DNA of 58,603 bases from positions 1 through 58,603 of the forward strand of contig JAPPHD010000107.1 of NCBI GenBank assembly GCA_028821125.1, given 5' to 3'. The position numbers were made by a program, and so were the translations under genes. Under the pieces are notes generated by a model. It did no database searches. It was not told where the DNA came from and worked only from the letters and a program-made list of their open reading frames with translations. Source of the DNA: Gammaproteobacteria bacterium (GTDB lineage Bacteria > Pseudomonadota > Gammaproteobacteria > Pseudomonadales > Azotimanducaceae). This document shows, piece after piece, positions 42,268 to 51,752 of this stretch (its first letter is position 1; each line of letters opens with the position of its first letter).

Positions 42268-43137
42268 TCAGGCGAGCGCCTCCAGCGCTTCCCAGTGCAG
42301 CGTGCCGAACGGGGCGTCGGGGTGCACTGGCTGGATGCAGACATGGGTAGCTCCCGCGTCGTAGTGTGCCCGGATGCGGTCCCGGATTGCGTTTGCGTCG
42401 CCCCAGGCGAAGGTGGTGTCGACGAACCGGTCGGAGCCGCCGCCCTCGATGTCGGACTCGTCGAGCCCCATGCGCAGCCAGTTGTTGCGGTAGTTCGGCA
42501 GCGCCATGTACATCTGTGCCGTCTGTCGCGCGACGGTTCGCGCCTTTTCGGGATCTTCGCAGAGAATCACCTTCTGCTCGACGCAGAGCCAGCCGTCGGC
42601 GCCCATGATTTCGCGCGCCATGGCGGTGTGGTCCGGTGAGGTGAAGTACGGGTGCGCGCCCTTACAAGCATTCCGGGCGAGTTCCAGCATCTTCGGGCCG
42701 AGGGCGGCGATCACGCAGGGGGGATCGGGCTCCGGGTTCGGCCCGCTGTAGGGGGAGGCGTTCATCTTCTCCAGGTAGGAGCGCATCGTCGCCACCGGCT
42801 TGCCGTAGGTGAGCCCCCGCACCCCCTCGACCATCGGCTTGTGGGAGACGCCGAGGCCGAGCAGGAAGCGGTTGCCGGATTGTTCGGCAAGCGTCTTCTG
42901 CGCCGCCAGCGTGACGCCGGGCTCCCGATGGTAGATCGAAGCGATCCCGGTCGCGACGATCAGTTCGCTGGTATTCGCCAGCAGCCAGGAGGCGTGCGCA
43001 AAAGGGTGTCGGCCCATTGCTTCCGGAATCCACAGCGCGCTGTAGCCGAGCGACTCGATACGCTGGGCGGCTTCAGCAGCCTCGGTCGCGGACATGCCGT
43101 CGGTGAAGTACCAGACGCCGGTTCTGGTGAGATTCAT
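42268..43137 (-). CDS. LLM-class F420-dependent oxidoreductase (TIGR03620-like)
   Basis: The protein is 289 residues from the ATG at 43137, which has GGAGACTGCA ahead of it; a longer reading in the same frame runs into the divergent VOC gene and is rejected. Motifs: AAQRIESLGYSALWIPEAMG, VATGIASIYHREP, GNRFLLGLGVSHKPMVEG and CVIAALGPKMLELA. It is an F420H2-dependent reductase or dehydrogenase with unknown substrate. It is divergent from the VOC-SDR pair. Confidence 0.87.
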   Translation of the reverse strand: MNLTRTGVWYFTDGMSATEAAEAAQRIESLGYSALWIPEAMGRHPFAHASWLLANTSELIVATGIASIYHREPGVTLAAQKTLAEQSGNRFLLGLGVSHKPMVEGVRGLTYGKPVATMRSYLEKMNASPYSGPNPEPDPPCVIAALGPKMLELARNACKGAHPYFTSPDHTAMAREIMGADGWLCVEQKVILCEDPEKARTVARQTAQMYMALPNYRNNWLRMGLDESDIEGGGSDRFVDTTFAWGDANAIRDRIRAHYDAGATHVCIQPVHPDAPFGTLHWEALEALA

Positions 43138-43452
43138 TGCAGTCTCCTCTATTCGGCCGCAAGCCGCATGTTCGATATTGCCTGATCGCTCGCCGGGCGC
43201 CCGAACTGGCTGCCGCATCATACCGGACAGGCTGACGACTTGTTTTCCCACACAAGGAGGCGTCCTTTGCCTGCGGCTACGAGAGAATCTCCCGCCTTCC
43301 CAATCAGCTTTGCGCACGGAGATGGCCGTCTGAAACGTAGTTTTTGCGGGGCAGGCATGGTCGGCTGCCAGGCGAGGCGTCTGATTCCTGCGATGCCCCC
43401 TCGGCTGCGTGGTACGCTTGCGGCGTTCGCAGTCAATCCAGGGAGTATCACG
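43138..43452. other. Intergenic region between divergent LLM and VOC genes
   Basis: 315 bp that must hold both promoters. I see no strong palindrome or RNA gene. AGGGAG precedes the GTG start of the VOC gene. Confidence 0.4.
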
Positions 43453-43893
43453 GTGTCTGTCCAGGAGCTTTTCGCCTACCTCATTGTCGACAATGCGAGC
43501 GAGGCCATCGAGTTCTACGAACGGGCTTTCGGCGCTGCCGAGAAGTTCCGGCTCGTGGGCCCCGGCGGCCAGATCGGTCACGCGGAACTGGATTTCGACG
43601 GAACCACCCTGATGCTGGCGGACGAATTCCCGGACATGGGCATAGTGGCGCCGTCCACCCTTGGCGGCTCGGGTGTCAGCATCCATCTCCACGTGGACGA
43701 TGCGGACGCCGTGGTCGACCGGGCGGCGCAGGCCGGCGCCACGGTAGAGTCGCCGCCGGCCGACCAGTTCTATGGCGAACGCTCGGCGGTTCTGAAGGAT
43801 CCGTTCGGACACCGGTGGAATGTCGGCCACCACATCGAGACCGTATCCCCGAAGGAGATGCAGCGGCGCTACGATGAAATGGCCGGTGATTGA
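43453..43893 (+). CDS. VOC-superfamily (glyoxalase/PhnB-like) protein
   Basis: The protein is 146 residues from a GTG at 43453. FAYLIVDNASEAIEFYERAF, FDGTTLMLADEFPDMG, VSIHLHVDDADAVVDRAAQA and LKDPFGHRWNVGHHIE are the betaalphabetabetabeta repeats of PhnB-type VOC proteins. It may be an isomerase, epimerase or binding protein. A longer in-frame reading upstream lacks a ribosome-binding site. It is followed 12 bp later by an SDR gene. Confidence 0.82.
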   Translation: MSVQELFAYLIVDNASEAIEFYERAFGAAEKFRLVGPGGQIGHAELDFDGTTLMLADEFPDMGIVAPSTLGGSGVSIHLHVDDADAVVDRAAQAGATVESPPADQFYGERSAVLKDPFGHRWNVGHHIETVSPKEMQRRYDEMAGD

Positions 43894-43905
43894 CCTGGGT
43901 CAGCA

Positions 43906-44724
43906 ATGGCATCAGACGATCACATTGCGGGCAAGAGCATCGTCGTCACCGGTGCCGCAAGCGGATTCGGCGACCTGGTCACCCGCAAGACCCTGGCACG
44001 CGGCGCCCAGGTCGCTGCGCTGGACATCAGCCCGGTCGATCACGAGCAGAACGACAATCTGCTGATTGCGCGCACCGACGTCACCGACGCAGGCCAGATG
44101 CAAACGGCCGCAAATGCCGCGATCGAGCGGTTCGGCAAGATCGATGTGCTGGTGAACAACGCCGGCACGATGCCCCTGGCTTTCTACAGCGACCACGCCC
44201 GGGCGCTGGACGCCTGGACGCGGTGCCTTGACGTCAACATCAAGGGCGTGCTGAACGGCATGGCCGCGGTCTACGACCACATGATCGCGCGCTCGCGGGG
44301 GCATATCGTCAACCTGTCGAGCATTTACGGCAACTACCCGGTCGCCGGCGCCGGCGTGTATGGCGCCACCAAGGCTGCCGTGAACTTTCTGTCGGAAGCG
44401 CTGCGGGTGGAATGCCAGGGCAAGATCAAGGTCACGGTCATCAAGCCGACCGGAGTTCCCGCCACGGGACTCGCGGCGGGAATCGTCAATCCCCAGGCGA
44501 TTGTCGGCCTGACGGCGCAAAACACGGCGGCCTATGTCGAGACCGTGCAGGCGTACATGTCCGGCTCCCTCCCCGATGAACAGCGGGACGCCAATCACCC
44601 GCAATACGCCGTGCTTCACCCGGAAGCGGTCGCCGACGCCATCATTCATGCCATCGACCAGCCCTGGGGAGTCTCGGTATCGGACGTGACGATTCGAGCG
44701 ACCGGAGAGCCCTTTATCCTTTGA
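43906..44724 (+). CDS. Short-chain dehydrogenase/reductase
   Basis: This 272-residue classical SDR has TGAASGFG near residue 15, NNAG (about 83-86), NLSSIYGNYP with the catalytic Ser, and the YGATK motif. It is probably in one operon with the VOC gene. Its 3' end faces the enoyl-CoA hydratase gene, 19 bp apart and convergent. Substrate unknown. Confidence 0.88.
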   Translation: MASDDHIAGKSIVVTGAASGFGDLVTRKTLARGAQVAALDISPVDHEQNDNLLIARTDVTDAGQMQTAANAAIERFGKIDVLVNNAGTMPLAFYSDHARALDAWTRCLDVNIKGVLNGMAAVYDHMIARSRGHIVNLSSIYGNYPVAGAGVYGATKAAVNFLSEALRVECQGKIKVTVIKPTGVPATGLAAGIVNPQAIVGLTAQNTAAYVETVQAYMSGSLPDEQRDANHPQYAVLHPEAVADAIIHAIDQPWGVSVSDVTIRATGEPFIL

Positions 44725-44743
44725 TTGGCTCCCCCGGTGTGGT

Positions 44744-45565
44744 CTACCGCCCGGTAAAGTTCGGTTTGCGGCGCTCCATGAAGGCCCGAACGCCTTCCTT
44801 GAAGTCCTCGCTCTGGAACATGCCGCCCAGGTGCACCATCAGGTGGTCCACTGCCGTGTCGTAGGATTCCTCGAGACCCATGCGCATCATGCGCTTGGTG
44901 GTCTGCACGGCCATGGGCGCGTTGTCGGCGATCTCGCTGGCCCACTGCATGGCCGTCGGCATGAGGTCTGCATCCGGCACCACCGTGTTGACCAGGCCGA
45001 TCTCCAGTGCTTCCTCTGCCCCGACGGTTCGCGCCCTGTAGTAGAGTTCCGCCGCCTTCGCCCAGCCGACCAGGCGCGGCAACAGCCAGGTGCCGCCGCT
45101 CTCGGGCACCACGTTGCGCTTGGCGGTCACGGCCGCCATCTTCGCTGACGCCGAAGCGATGCGGATGTCGGCAAGCAGTGTCAGGTCCATGCCGTAACCC
45201 GCGGCCGCGCCGTTGATCGCGCAGATCACCGGCGTATCGATGTTCCACATCACGTTCACCGGCGCATCGCGCAGGTCGAATAACTGCCGGGGCCGGTTCT
45301 GACCGCGACCGCCATCGCTGCTGCCGATGCCGCCCTGGTTGACGTCAACGAGATCGAGCCCGGAGCAGAAGCCGCGCCCGGCCCCCGTCAGCACGATGCA
45401 GCGGATGTTCGGATCCTTGTTGGCCTCCACCAGCTTGGCGGACAACTCGCCCAGCATGTCGGTGCTGATGGCGTTCAACCGGTCCGGCCGATTGAGTGTA
45501 AGGACCAGCACGCGGTCCTGTTGTTCGACGAGCAGTTCGTCAGTGGTAGAGGCGCTGATGGTCAT
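44744..45565 (-). CDS. Enoyl-CoA hydratase/isomerase (crotonase) family
   Basis: The 273-residue protein has LTLNRPDRLNAIS at the start of the fold, GAGRGFCSGLDL forming one half of the oxyanion hole, and INGAAAGYGMDLTLLADIRI the other. Glu in VVPESGG could be catalytic, as in hydratases. It is the last gene of a minus-strand run after the FAD enzyme, nitrilase and a small protein. Confidence 0.9.
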   Translation of the reverse strand: MTISASTTDELLVEQQDRVLVLTLNRPDRLNAISTDMLGELSAKLVEANKDPNIRCIVLTGAGRGFCSGLDLVDVNQGGIGSSDGGRGQNRPRQLFDLRDAPVNVMWNIDTPVICAINGAAAGYGMDLTLLADIRIASASAKMAAVTAKRNVVPESGGTWLLPRLVGWAKAAELYYRARTVGAEEALEIGLVNTVVPDADLMPTAMQWASEIADNAPMAVQTTKRMMRMGLEESYDTAVDHLMVHLGGMFQSEDFKEGVRAFMERRKPNFTGR

Positions 45566-45762
45566 GGAGTCTCCTTGCCCGAACGGACGAAGCGCGGAAG
45601 TATGTCAGACGGAACGCGGCGATGCACTGCGTGCCGGCGACGGTGCTTGAAGCACTCGCAACCATGCGCAAATCGCCTCAATTTACGTTCGTCTTACATT
45701 GGTCTTTGCCCGGCGAAGAAACCCGGCCGGATGACGCAACCTGGTTTGCCGGCGCAAACCGG

Positions 45763-46050
45763 CTACCAGGGTTTGTTGAGTCCGACGCTGCGGCGCCGGT
45801 CCTCCCAGGCCCGATGGCCCGTGTTCTCCTGCCGGGCTCGCAGCGGGGTGAAAGGCAACCTCAGTAGAAACCCCCAAGCGGAAGGGCTTGCCAGCAAGCG
45901 CCGGATTGCGGTGCGGGCATCCTTGGGGGAGACAAAAACCCGGGCGGCCAGGGTGCTGTCCGGCGTGCTTTCGATGATCAGCTCATCGCCCCGGCGGGCA
46001 ATGGCGCCTACCTGAAACTCGATGTCGGCCAATTCGCTGACGACTTTCAT
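45763..46050 (-). CDS. Small hypothetical protein
   Basis: This 95-residue protein begins MKVVSELADIEFQVGAIARR with GGAGA before the ATG. It has the beta-strand-like DELIIESTPDSTLAARVFVS followed by a helix and LLRLPFTPLRARQ. It sits 37 bp after the nitrilase stop in the same direction. I do not recognise a family. Confidence 0.6.
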   Translation of the reverse strand: MKVVSELADIEFQVGAIARRGDELIIESTPDSTLAARVFVSPKDARTAIRRLLASPSAWGFLLRLPFTPLRARQENTGHRAWEDRRRSVGLNKPW

Positions 46051-46087
46051 GGGATTCTCCGGTCTGTAGAGCCCGAAAGTGTGTTGG

Positions 46088-47281
46088 CTATCCCTCTTTC
46101 TTCAGTGCGCCGATTGCCTGGGCGGCTCCGATGCGTTGCCGGTGGCGTTCGGGCATGTCGTGCGCCGTCATGCCGGCCGGCGGCATGAACTGCCCCCGCT
46201 CGTACAACTCGGAAAAAACCTGTTCCACCGGGCGCATCTTGTCGGCGAGAGTGCGGGGCGGCTTACCCGTTGGAAACTGGTTCGGCGGGTAGATGGGCTT
46301 TTCGTAGATCTGCCGGAAGCCTTCGGTGCGCACATCCACCCAGCAGTTGTGGTTGCAGCGCGAACGGTGTTCACGCAGGGCCTCGATGTCGATCGGCGCA
46401 CCGATGACCTGTTCTTCGGGATAGGGCGCCGTGCGCACCATGTTGCCGATGTAGTCGATGATGAACGAGTTGCCGGAGCAGAACGCCCGGGGGTAGTAAT
46501 CGTAGTCCACGGTGCCCCAGTTGGATCCGAGCAGATAGCACATGTTGTCGTGTGCGCGGGTGCGCCGGGTGAAGGTCCAGAAATCCCAGGGTTCGGAGAC
46601 GCCTTCGGCCTCCTGCAGGGCCACGGGATGGCAGATCACTTCACAGCCGTTGTAGCCGAGCGCCCGGGACACCTCCGGCGTGCAGCCGTCGTGACAGGTC
46701 ATGGTGCCGAGCTTGCCGATGGGGGTGTCGATCACGGGAAACAGGTCGCGAATGTCGGCGCCGAACACTTCGCGGTACTCGTCGAGCAGGTCGTGCGGGC
46801 TGGTGCCGAGGCCGATGGAGGCGGGGATGTGCCACTTGTGATAACGAAGCTCGACCTCGCCCGAGGGTCCGATGATGAATGCTGTGTTGAACCAGCGATC
46901 GGGGAATTCGCGAACCTGCTCGACCACGCCGCCCCCGGCAATGTAGAGGTTGTATTCCCTGGCCTTGTTGCCGAGCGCCTGCATTTCGGGGCCGTCGATG
47001 GCGATGGCCTTCTTCATGAAGCTGTCGATGCCGTGTTCGCCCTTGCCCGGCGTGGTGACCCCCTGCAGGAAGTACTCGGGAAGCACCACGAGCCGCGACT
47101 GCAGTTCCCAGAAGTAGCCGACTCCGAAGTCGATCAGGTTCAGCACCCGGTCTAGGTTCTGCTTGATCTCGGCCCGGTCGCTTGCCACCCGCACGTGCGG
47201 TTGCACCACCAGTGCCGTGTACTTCTCGATGGGTGAGTGGGTTGTGAGTGTGCCCTCTATGGGAGATGTCTGCGCGTCCAT
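46088..47281 (-). CDS. Nitrilase-superfamily amidohydrolase
   Basis: The protein is 397 residues from the ATG at 47281. The catalytic triad motifs are visible: Glu in VLPEYFLQG, Lys in YHKWHIP and Cys in MTCHDGCTPE. Length and the long C-terminus (RTEGFRQIYEKPIYPPNQFP) place it among larger amidases of the formamidase/aliphatic amidase side rather than small omega-amidases. It hydrolyses a C-N bond of unknown substrate. It follows the FAD enzyme by 31 bp, so the two likely act together. Confidence 0.85.
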   Translation of the reverse strand: MDAQTSPIEGTLTTHSPIEKYTALVVQPHVRVASDRAEIKQNLDRVLNLIDFGVGYFWELQSRLVVLPEYFLQGVTTPGKGEHGIDSFMKKAIAIDGPEMQALGNKAREYNLYIAGGGVVEQVREFPDRWFNTAFIIGPSGEVELRYHKWHIPASIGLGTSPHDLLDEYREVFGADIRDLFPVIDTPIGKLGTMTCHDGCTPEVSRALGYNGCEVICHPVALQEAEGVSEPWDFWTFTRRTRAHDNMCYLLGSNWGTVDYDYYPRAFCSGNSFIIDYIGNMVRTAPYPEEQVIGAPIDIEALREHRSRCNHNCWVDVRTEGFRQIYEKPIYPPNQFPTGKPPRTLADKMRPVEQVFSELYERGQFMPPAGMTAHDMPERHRQRIGAAQAIGALKKEG

Positions 47282-47312
47282 GCGATTTTCCGTGTCGATG
47301 TTCTTGCGGGAT

Positions 47313-48890
47313 TTACCAGAAGCTTGCCGGCTTGATGCCCATGTCATCGAGCATCACGTTGGCGGTGATGGTGCCCATGGCGGAGATGCCGCCGCCGGGG
47401 TGGCAGTGGGGCCCGGTCATGTACAGGTCGCGCACCGGGGAGCGGTAGTGGGCGTAGCCCGGGAACGGGCGGAAACAGCCGAGTTGCGACTCGATGCGCT
47501 CGCCACCGTTCGTGGTGCCGTCGACGAAGCTGGGATTGGCGGCCTCCAGGTTCTCGCCCGTATCCACCGCCAGGGCCAGGATATTGCGCTCGTCCATGTT
47601 GGGCGCGTAGCGCTTCAGCTTGCCGAGCAGCACACGCCGCGTGTAGTCCTCGCCGATCTCCGCCCAGGTCTCCCCGGTAGCGAGCCAGTTGGAGACGAAG
47701 GTGTCGCAGATCAACGTGTGTTTGCCCTCGGGCGCCCGGGTGGGGTCGAGCAGCGTCCAGCAGGCGCTCCACAGGAACGGGTCTGTCGGCGCGATGCCCA
47801 TGGACAGTTCCGCGTAATAGCGCGTCATCTGATCCATCGAATCGACGATGCGGTGAAAGGCGCAGTGGCTCATGTCGGGGCCGTTGGCGAACGCCGGCGG
47901 CTCCTCGAGTGCCAGGTGGCCACGGCACACCGAGATCTTGCCGAAGCTGTAGCCGCGCACCATGTCCAGGAAGTCTTCCTCCAGCTCGCTCTCATCGAGC
48001 AGCCTCAGGAAGGTCTGTCGGGGTTCCAGGGCCGAGACCACCGCCCGGCGCGCGCCGATGCTGCCCCGGGCAGCCGTAGTGACGCCGCCGGCCCTGCCGT
48101 TCTGGACCACGATTTTCTCCACCGCGCAGTCGGTGAAAACGCGCCCCTCCCGGGCCTCGATGTAGCGCGCCATCGCGTTCGGCAGCATCTGGCTTCCGCC
48201 TTCGGGGATGGCCTGCCCGTAATGGTGAATCGCCGGAATCATGATGTAGAAGGACTGGCCCGCTCCGCCCTGATCCGGGAGGATCTGCGGGGCCAGCGCC
48301 CAGTTCATCATGACGGCGCGCACGAAATCGTGCTCGAAATAGGATTCCACCCAGGCGCGCGCCGACATGGAAAAGTCGCGCAGCCGGCGAATGCCGGCCC
48401 GGGTGGTCTCCAGTGCCCGGGGAAGGGCGCTCGGGGGGGAGGGCGGGGAGAAGAAGTCCTTGACGAACCCTTCGCGGATGGCCTCGAACTCGTCGTATAC
48501 CGAGCGGTAGCGGCGGGCGTCCCGGGAGGAGTAGGCGGCGATGGATTCGCAGGTCCGGTCGATGTCCTTGTGGATCACGATGCCGGGGCCGCCGTTGCAG
48601 TCCGGGTGGCCGGTGATCTGGTCTTCGGGTTCGATGTACTTCAGCCCGTACTGCTCGAGTTCGGGCTGAATGCTCTTGAAATCGGCGTTGCACCGGATCC
48701 AGACGTGGGAGGAACCGTACAGGTCGTGCCTGAATCCGGGCAGCGTCACCTCCCGGGTGACGGCGCCGCCGCCGACCCACTTGTTGCGCTCGACGACACA
48801 GACCTTGAGGCCCTCGCGGGCCAGTACGGCGCCGCAGGCCAGCCCGTTGACGCCGGCGCCGATGACGACGACATCGAATTCGGAATTCAT
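47313..48890 (-). CDS. Phytoene-dehydrogenase-like FAD oxidoreductase
   Basis: This 525-residue protein has the N-terminal Rossmann FAD site VVVIGAGVNGLACGAVLA followed by VVERNKWVGGGA, and the C-terminal FAD-binding GPHCHPGGGISAMGTITANV. This is the pattern of CrtI/RPE65-unrelated phytoene-dehydrogenase-like (COG1233) enzymes. No carotenoid genes are nearby, so a different desaturation or oxidation, perhaps of an amide substrate shared with the nitrilase, is more likely. It is first in the operon. Confidence 0.85.
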   Translation of the reverse strand: MNSEFDVVVIGAGVNGLACGAVLAREGLKVCVVERNKWVGGGAVTREVTLPGFRHDLYGSSHVWIRCNADFKSIQPELEQYGLKYIEPEDQITGHPDCNGGPGIVIHKDIDRTCESIAAYSSRDARRYRSVYDEFEAIREGFVKDFFSPPSPPSALPRALETTRAGIRRLRDFSMSARAWVESYFEHDFVRAVMMNWALAPQILPDQGGAGQSFYIMIPAIHHYGQAIPEGGSQMLPNAMARYIEAREGRVFTDCAVEKIVVQNGRAGGVTTAARGSIGARRAVVSALEPRQTFLRLLDESELEEDFLDMVRGYSFGKISVCRGHLALEEPPAFANGPDMSHCAFHRIVDSMDQMTRYYAELSMGIAPTDPFLWSACWTLLDPTRAPEGKHTLICDTFVSNWLATGETWAEIGEDYTRRVLLGKLKRYAPNMDERNILALAVDTGENLEAANPSFVDGTTNGGERIESQLGCFRPFPGYAHYRSPVRDLYMTGPHCHPGGGISAMGTITANVMLDDMGIKPASFW

Positions 48891-48943
48891 GAACAGTCAA
48901 CCTGTGGGGTACGCGTGGCGGGTGCCCGGAAGCCTGCGGGATA

Positions 48944-48981
48944 CCGGCAGCGGCCCTGTCGCCAGGGCCGTGCCGGTTTTT
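48944..48981 (+). terminator. Strong intrinsic-terminator hairpin, T-run on the plus strand
   Basis: CCGGCA-(G)-CGGCCCTG, loop TCGC, CAGGGCCG-TGCCGG, then TTTTT at 48977-48981. The 14-bp stem has a single bulge. Both neighbouring genes run on the minus strand, where the run of As precedes the hairpin and TATCCCG follows. So the T-run faces the wrong way for the TonB gene. It may stop antisense transcription or be a weak two-way terminator. Confidence 0.7.
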
Positions 48982-49027
48982 CCGTGAGGCGCGTCGGAAC
49001 GGGGCATCGCCACTGAACCGGCGCGTA

Positions 49028-51544
49028 CTACTCGCCGAAACGGGTCGTCCAACTCACTCTCACCCAGGCCGGGTGCGGCTGCACCACGGTGCCCGTCTGG
49101 GAGAAGTCTTCCGCGGCGAGGGTGTAGTCCTCGTCGAAGAGGTTGTCGACGCTCACGTTCAGGTTGTGGTTGTCCCAGTCGAACCCGGCCTGCAGGTTCA
49201 CCAGCGTCACGTCGTCGGCGACGTAGGGGAACTCGGGGCGGTTCTGGTGGTTGAACTGGGTGGTGAAGCTATCCCGGTAGATCACTTCGGCGCGAACGTA
49301 GGCATCTGCGGGGCCCACCTGCCAGTTGAACTGCGCGTTTGCGCCAGCGCTCCATTTCGGCGCGTTCGGCAACTGCTGGCCGCTGACATCGCCGAACGCG
49401 GAATTCTTGAAATCCTTGAATTCGGCGTCGGAATAACCGGCGAAGGCGCCGAGTTGCAGGTTTTCGCCCACCAGGGACTGCACAGAGAACTCAAAGCCCT
49501 TGGACTCTGCTTCTTCGGCGTTGTTGACGCGGCTGTCCGGCTGCGGGCCGCCCACGCAGTCCACGCCCTGCGGGCTGTCGAACGGCACCAGTTCGCCGCT
49601 TGCCAGCGGGCAGACGAACCGGTCCAGGCGCACCTGCATGTCGTCCCACTGGGTCAGGAACAGTGCCAGTTCCGCATAGGTGCGGTCCTGGTTGAAGCTG
49701 CCTTTCCAGCCCCACTCGAAACTGCTGACCCGTTCCTTGTCGAAGAAGGAACGCGAGTCGATCCTGAGGGCTTCTCCCACCAGGGCGGCGCGCCCGCCGG
49801 CGTCGGCGGCGACACGTATGCCCGCGGCGCGGTAGCCCCGCGACCAGGTGAAATACAGGTTGTGGTCTTCCCAGCCGGCCCAGCTTATGCCCACGCGCGG
49901 CGAGAAATCGGTGCTGTCGTTCTTGCCTTCGTTGAAGAAGTTCTGGGGGAAACGGCCGCCGGATACGAACATGGCGCCTCCCGACTGATAGATGGGCAGC
50001 GGGTGCTGGTCGGGCCTGAGCTCGCAGCCGGGGCGTAGCGGCGCCGGTACGCCGTCCACCACGGGCCGGGTTCCGCAATCGAAGGAGGCGTAGGTGTTAT
50101 CCCACCACTGTTCGTCGTTGTCTTCGGAGTACCGGCCGCTGAACGACAGGGTCAGGTCGTCGACGATCTCGTAGGACAGGTCGAAGAAGAGCGCCCAGCC
50201 GTCGCGTTCCACGTTCTGCTCGTTCTCGTTGGGCCGGTCGCCGGGCACGGTCAGGAAGCCGATGAATCCCGGGACGACGTCCTGGCCCGCGATGATGCGG
50301 TTGTCGACGTTGAAGCGGTCGTTGTACACCAGGCCGCCGACGGTCCAGTTGAAGGCGCGCCCGCCAATTTCCCAGTCGTTGGCGGAATTCACGCGCACTT
50401 CCTGGCTGAAGGACTCGGCGTCGTAGCGGTTCAGCCGGTTGAAGATGTCCCAGCCCGAGTTGTCGAGGTCTTCGAACTGCTCGAAGTCCGAGCGCTGGTT
50501 GCCGGTGATGGAGGTGAACGAGAAGCGCTCCGCATCGTACTGGATGCGCAGAATCACGAGGCTGTTCTCCACTTCCTGGTAGGTGTCCTGGTCTTCGCAG
50601 TTGTACCGGTCGTTGCCGTTCTGGAAGAAGATGCCGTCGCCCATTCCGCAGGTGCTGACCGGGTCGGTGGTGCCGCTCGCGCCGGGCCCGAAACTCAGGA
50701 AGCCGGCCGGCCGCTGGCCCGTAGGTATCTTGCCGAGGTTGCCCTGGTCTTCGCGAACGATCTGCCCGGAGAGGTCGATGGTCCAGTTTTCCGGCTGCCA
50801 GCGTATCGCCAGGCGCGCGTTCACGTCCTCGTGGTCCGCGTCGTTGCCGGTGTGGCTCAGGTTCTGCACGGCCCCATCGCTCTGTTCGAAGGCGATACCG
50901 CCCCGCACGAACAGGTCGTCCATGACGGGTACGTTGCCCACCGCGCCGACGGTGTATGTCTCGAAACTGCCGTAACCCACCCTCACCTTGGCCATGGCGT
51001 TCTCGTCCGGCTTGCGGGTGACGATGTTGACGGCGCCACCGGTGGCATTGCGCCCGAAGTAGGTGCGCTGGGGACCGCGCAGGACCTCGATGCGCTCGAT
51101 GTCGTCCAGGGGCGGATTGGCGGACCCGCTGGCCACCGAGCTGACGCTGAACTCGTCGACGTTCATCCCGATGGCGGGGCGCGACTGGATGATCCGCTCG
51201 TTGCCGCCGGACGTGAGGTCGCTGATGCCGCGGATCGAAACGTCGCCGTTCTTGGTGCCCTGCTGGTCGTTCTCGTTGAAGGTCACGTTGGCCAGCCGCT
51301 GCACATAGTCGCGCGCGCCGCGCATGTTCGAGCGCTCGATCTGCTCGGCGCCCACCACGGTGATGCTGATCGGCACTTCCTGCAGGTTCTCCTCGCGCCG
51401 CTGGGCGGTGACGATGACTTCCTCGATGACGCTGGCGGCAGCCCCGGTTTCCCCGAGTGCCGCGGGCGCCCAGGCCACCGGAACGAATCCCATGAGCAAG
51501 GCTGCGAGTGGAGCCGGAAGGCCACGGAATCGGTGATTGATCAT
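49028..51544 (-). CDS. TonB-dependent outer-membrane receptor
   Basis: In this 838-residue protein a signal peptide ends near LGETGAA. A TonB-box-like EEVIVTAQRR precedes the plug (VPISITVVGAEQIERSNMRG, VSIRGISDLTSGGNERI, DDIERIEVLRGPQRTYFGRN). A 22-strand barrel follows and ends with aromatic RVSWTTRF. The ATG has GGGGG at normal spacing. It imports a scarce or large substrate with proton-motive force. It is divergent from the sulfatase, with a shared palindrome, suggesting uptake and desulfation of one substrate, such as a sulfated glycan or steroid sulfate. Confidence 0.93.
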   Translation of the reverse strand: MINHRFRGLPAPLAALLMGFVPVAWAPAALGETGAAASVIEEVIVTAQRREENLQEVPISITVVGAEQIERSNMRGARDYVQRLANVTFNENDQQGTKNGDVSIRGISDLTSGGNERIIQSRPAIGMNVDEFSVSSVASGSANPPLDDIERIEVLRGPQRTYFGRNATGGAVNIVTRKPDENAMAKVRVGYGSFETYTVGAVGNVPVMDDLFVRGGIAFEQSDGAVQNLSHTGNDADHEDVNARLAIRWQPENWTIDLSGQIVREDQGNLGKIPTGQRPAGFLSFGPGASGTTDPVSTCGMGDGIFFQNGNDRYNCEDQDTYQEVENSLVILRIQYDAERFSFTSITGNQRSDFEQFEDLDNSGWDIFNRLNRYDAESFSQEVRVNSANDWEIGGRAFNWTVGGLVYNDRFNVDNRIIAGQDVVPGFIGFLTVPGDRPNENEQNVERDGWALFFDLSYEIVDDLTLSFSGRYSEDNDEQWWDNTYASFDCGTRPVVDGVPAPLRPGCELRPDQHPLPIYQSGGAMFVSGGRFPQNFFNEGKNDSTDFSPRVGISWAGWEDHNLYFTWSRGYRAAGIRVAADAGGRAALVGEALRIDSRSFFDKERVSSFEWGWKGSFNQDRTYAELALFLTQWDDMQVRLDRFVCPLASGELVPFDSPQGVDCVGGPQPDSRVNNAEEAESKGFEFSVQSLVGENLQLGAFAGYSDAEFKDFKNSAFGDVSGQQLPNAPKWSAGANAQFNWQVGPADAYVRAEVIYRDSFTTQFNHQNRPEFPYVADDVTLVNLQAGFDWDNHNLNVSVDNLFDEDYTLAAEDFSQTGTVVQPHPAWVRVSWTTRFGE

Positions 51545-51580
51545 AGTATCCCCCTTGTGCTCATACAGGCGGAAAGCCGT

Positions 51581-51596
51581 ATGTAAGCGCTTACAT
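51581..51596. promoter_or_regulatory. Perfect 16-bp palindrome ATGTAAGCGCTTACAT (LacI-family-type operator)
   Basis: It lies in the 208-bp region between the divergent TonB-receptor and sulfatase genes, 37 bp from the TonB start. The central TAAGCGCTTA has the CG-centred symmetry of LacI/GalR sites. No LacI gene is in the window. Confidence 0.65.
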
Positions 51597-51752
51597 TACT
51601 ACTTGAAAAAGCTCGGTTCAAGCATCGGCGGAACGGCCGGCCACACCGGAGAGAAACATTGGTTTCCGGGTCGGGATGAGTTCCCGCGGTTGAGGGCCAA
51701 CAGACACCAGGGGCTTGTCACCGTTCCGGATCGTCGCCCTTATACTGCCGCA

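Noticed and set aside
43240-43452. N-terminal extension of the VOC protein
   Set aside because: No ribosome-binding site, Arg-rich and non-homologous in character; the GTG at 43453 fits the family start.
47163-49016. 617-codon plus-strand frame
   Set aside because: It is antisense to the nitrilase and FAD-enzyme genes and shows no protein-like motifs.
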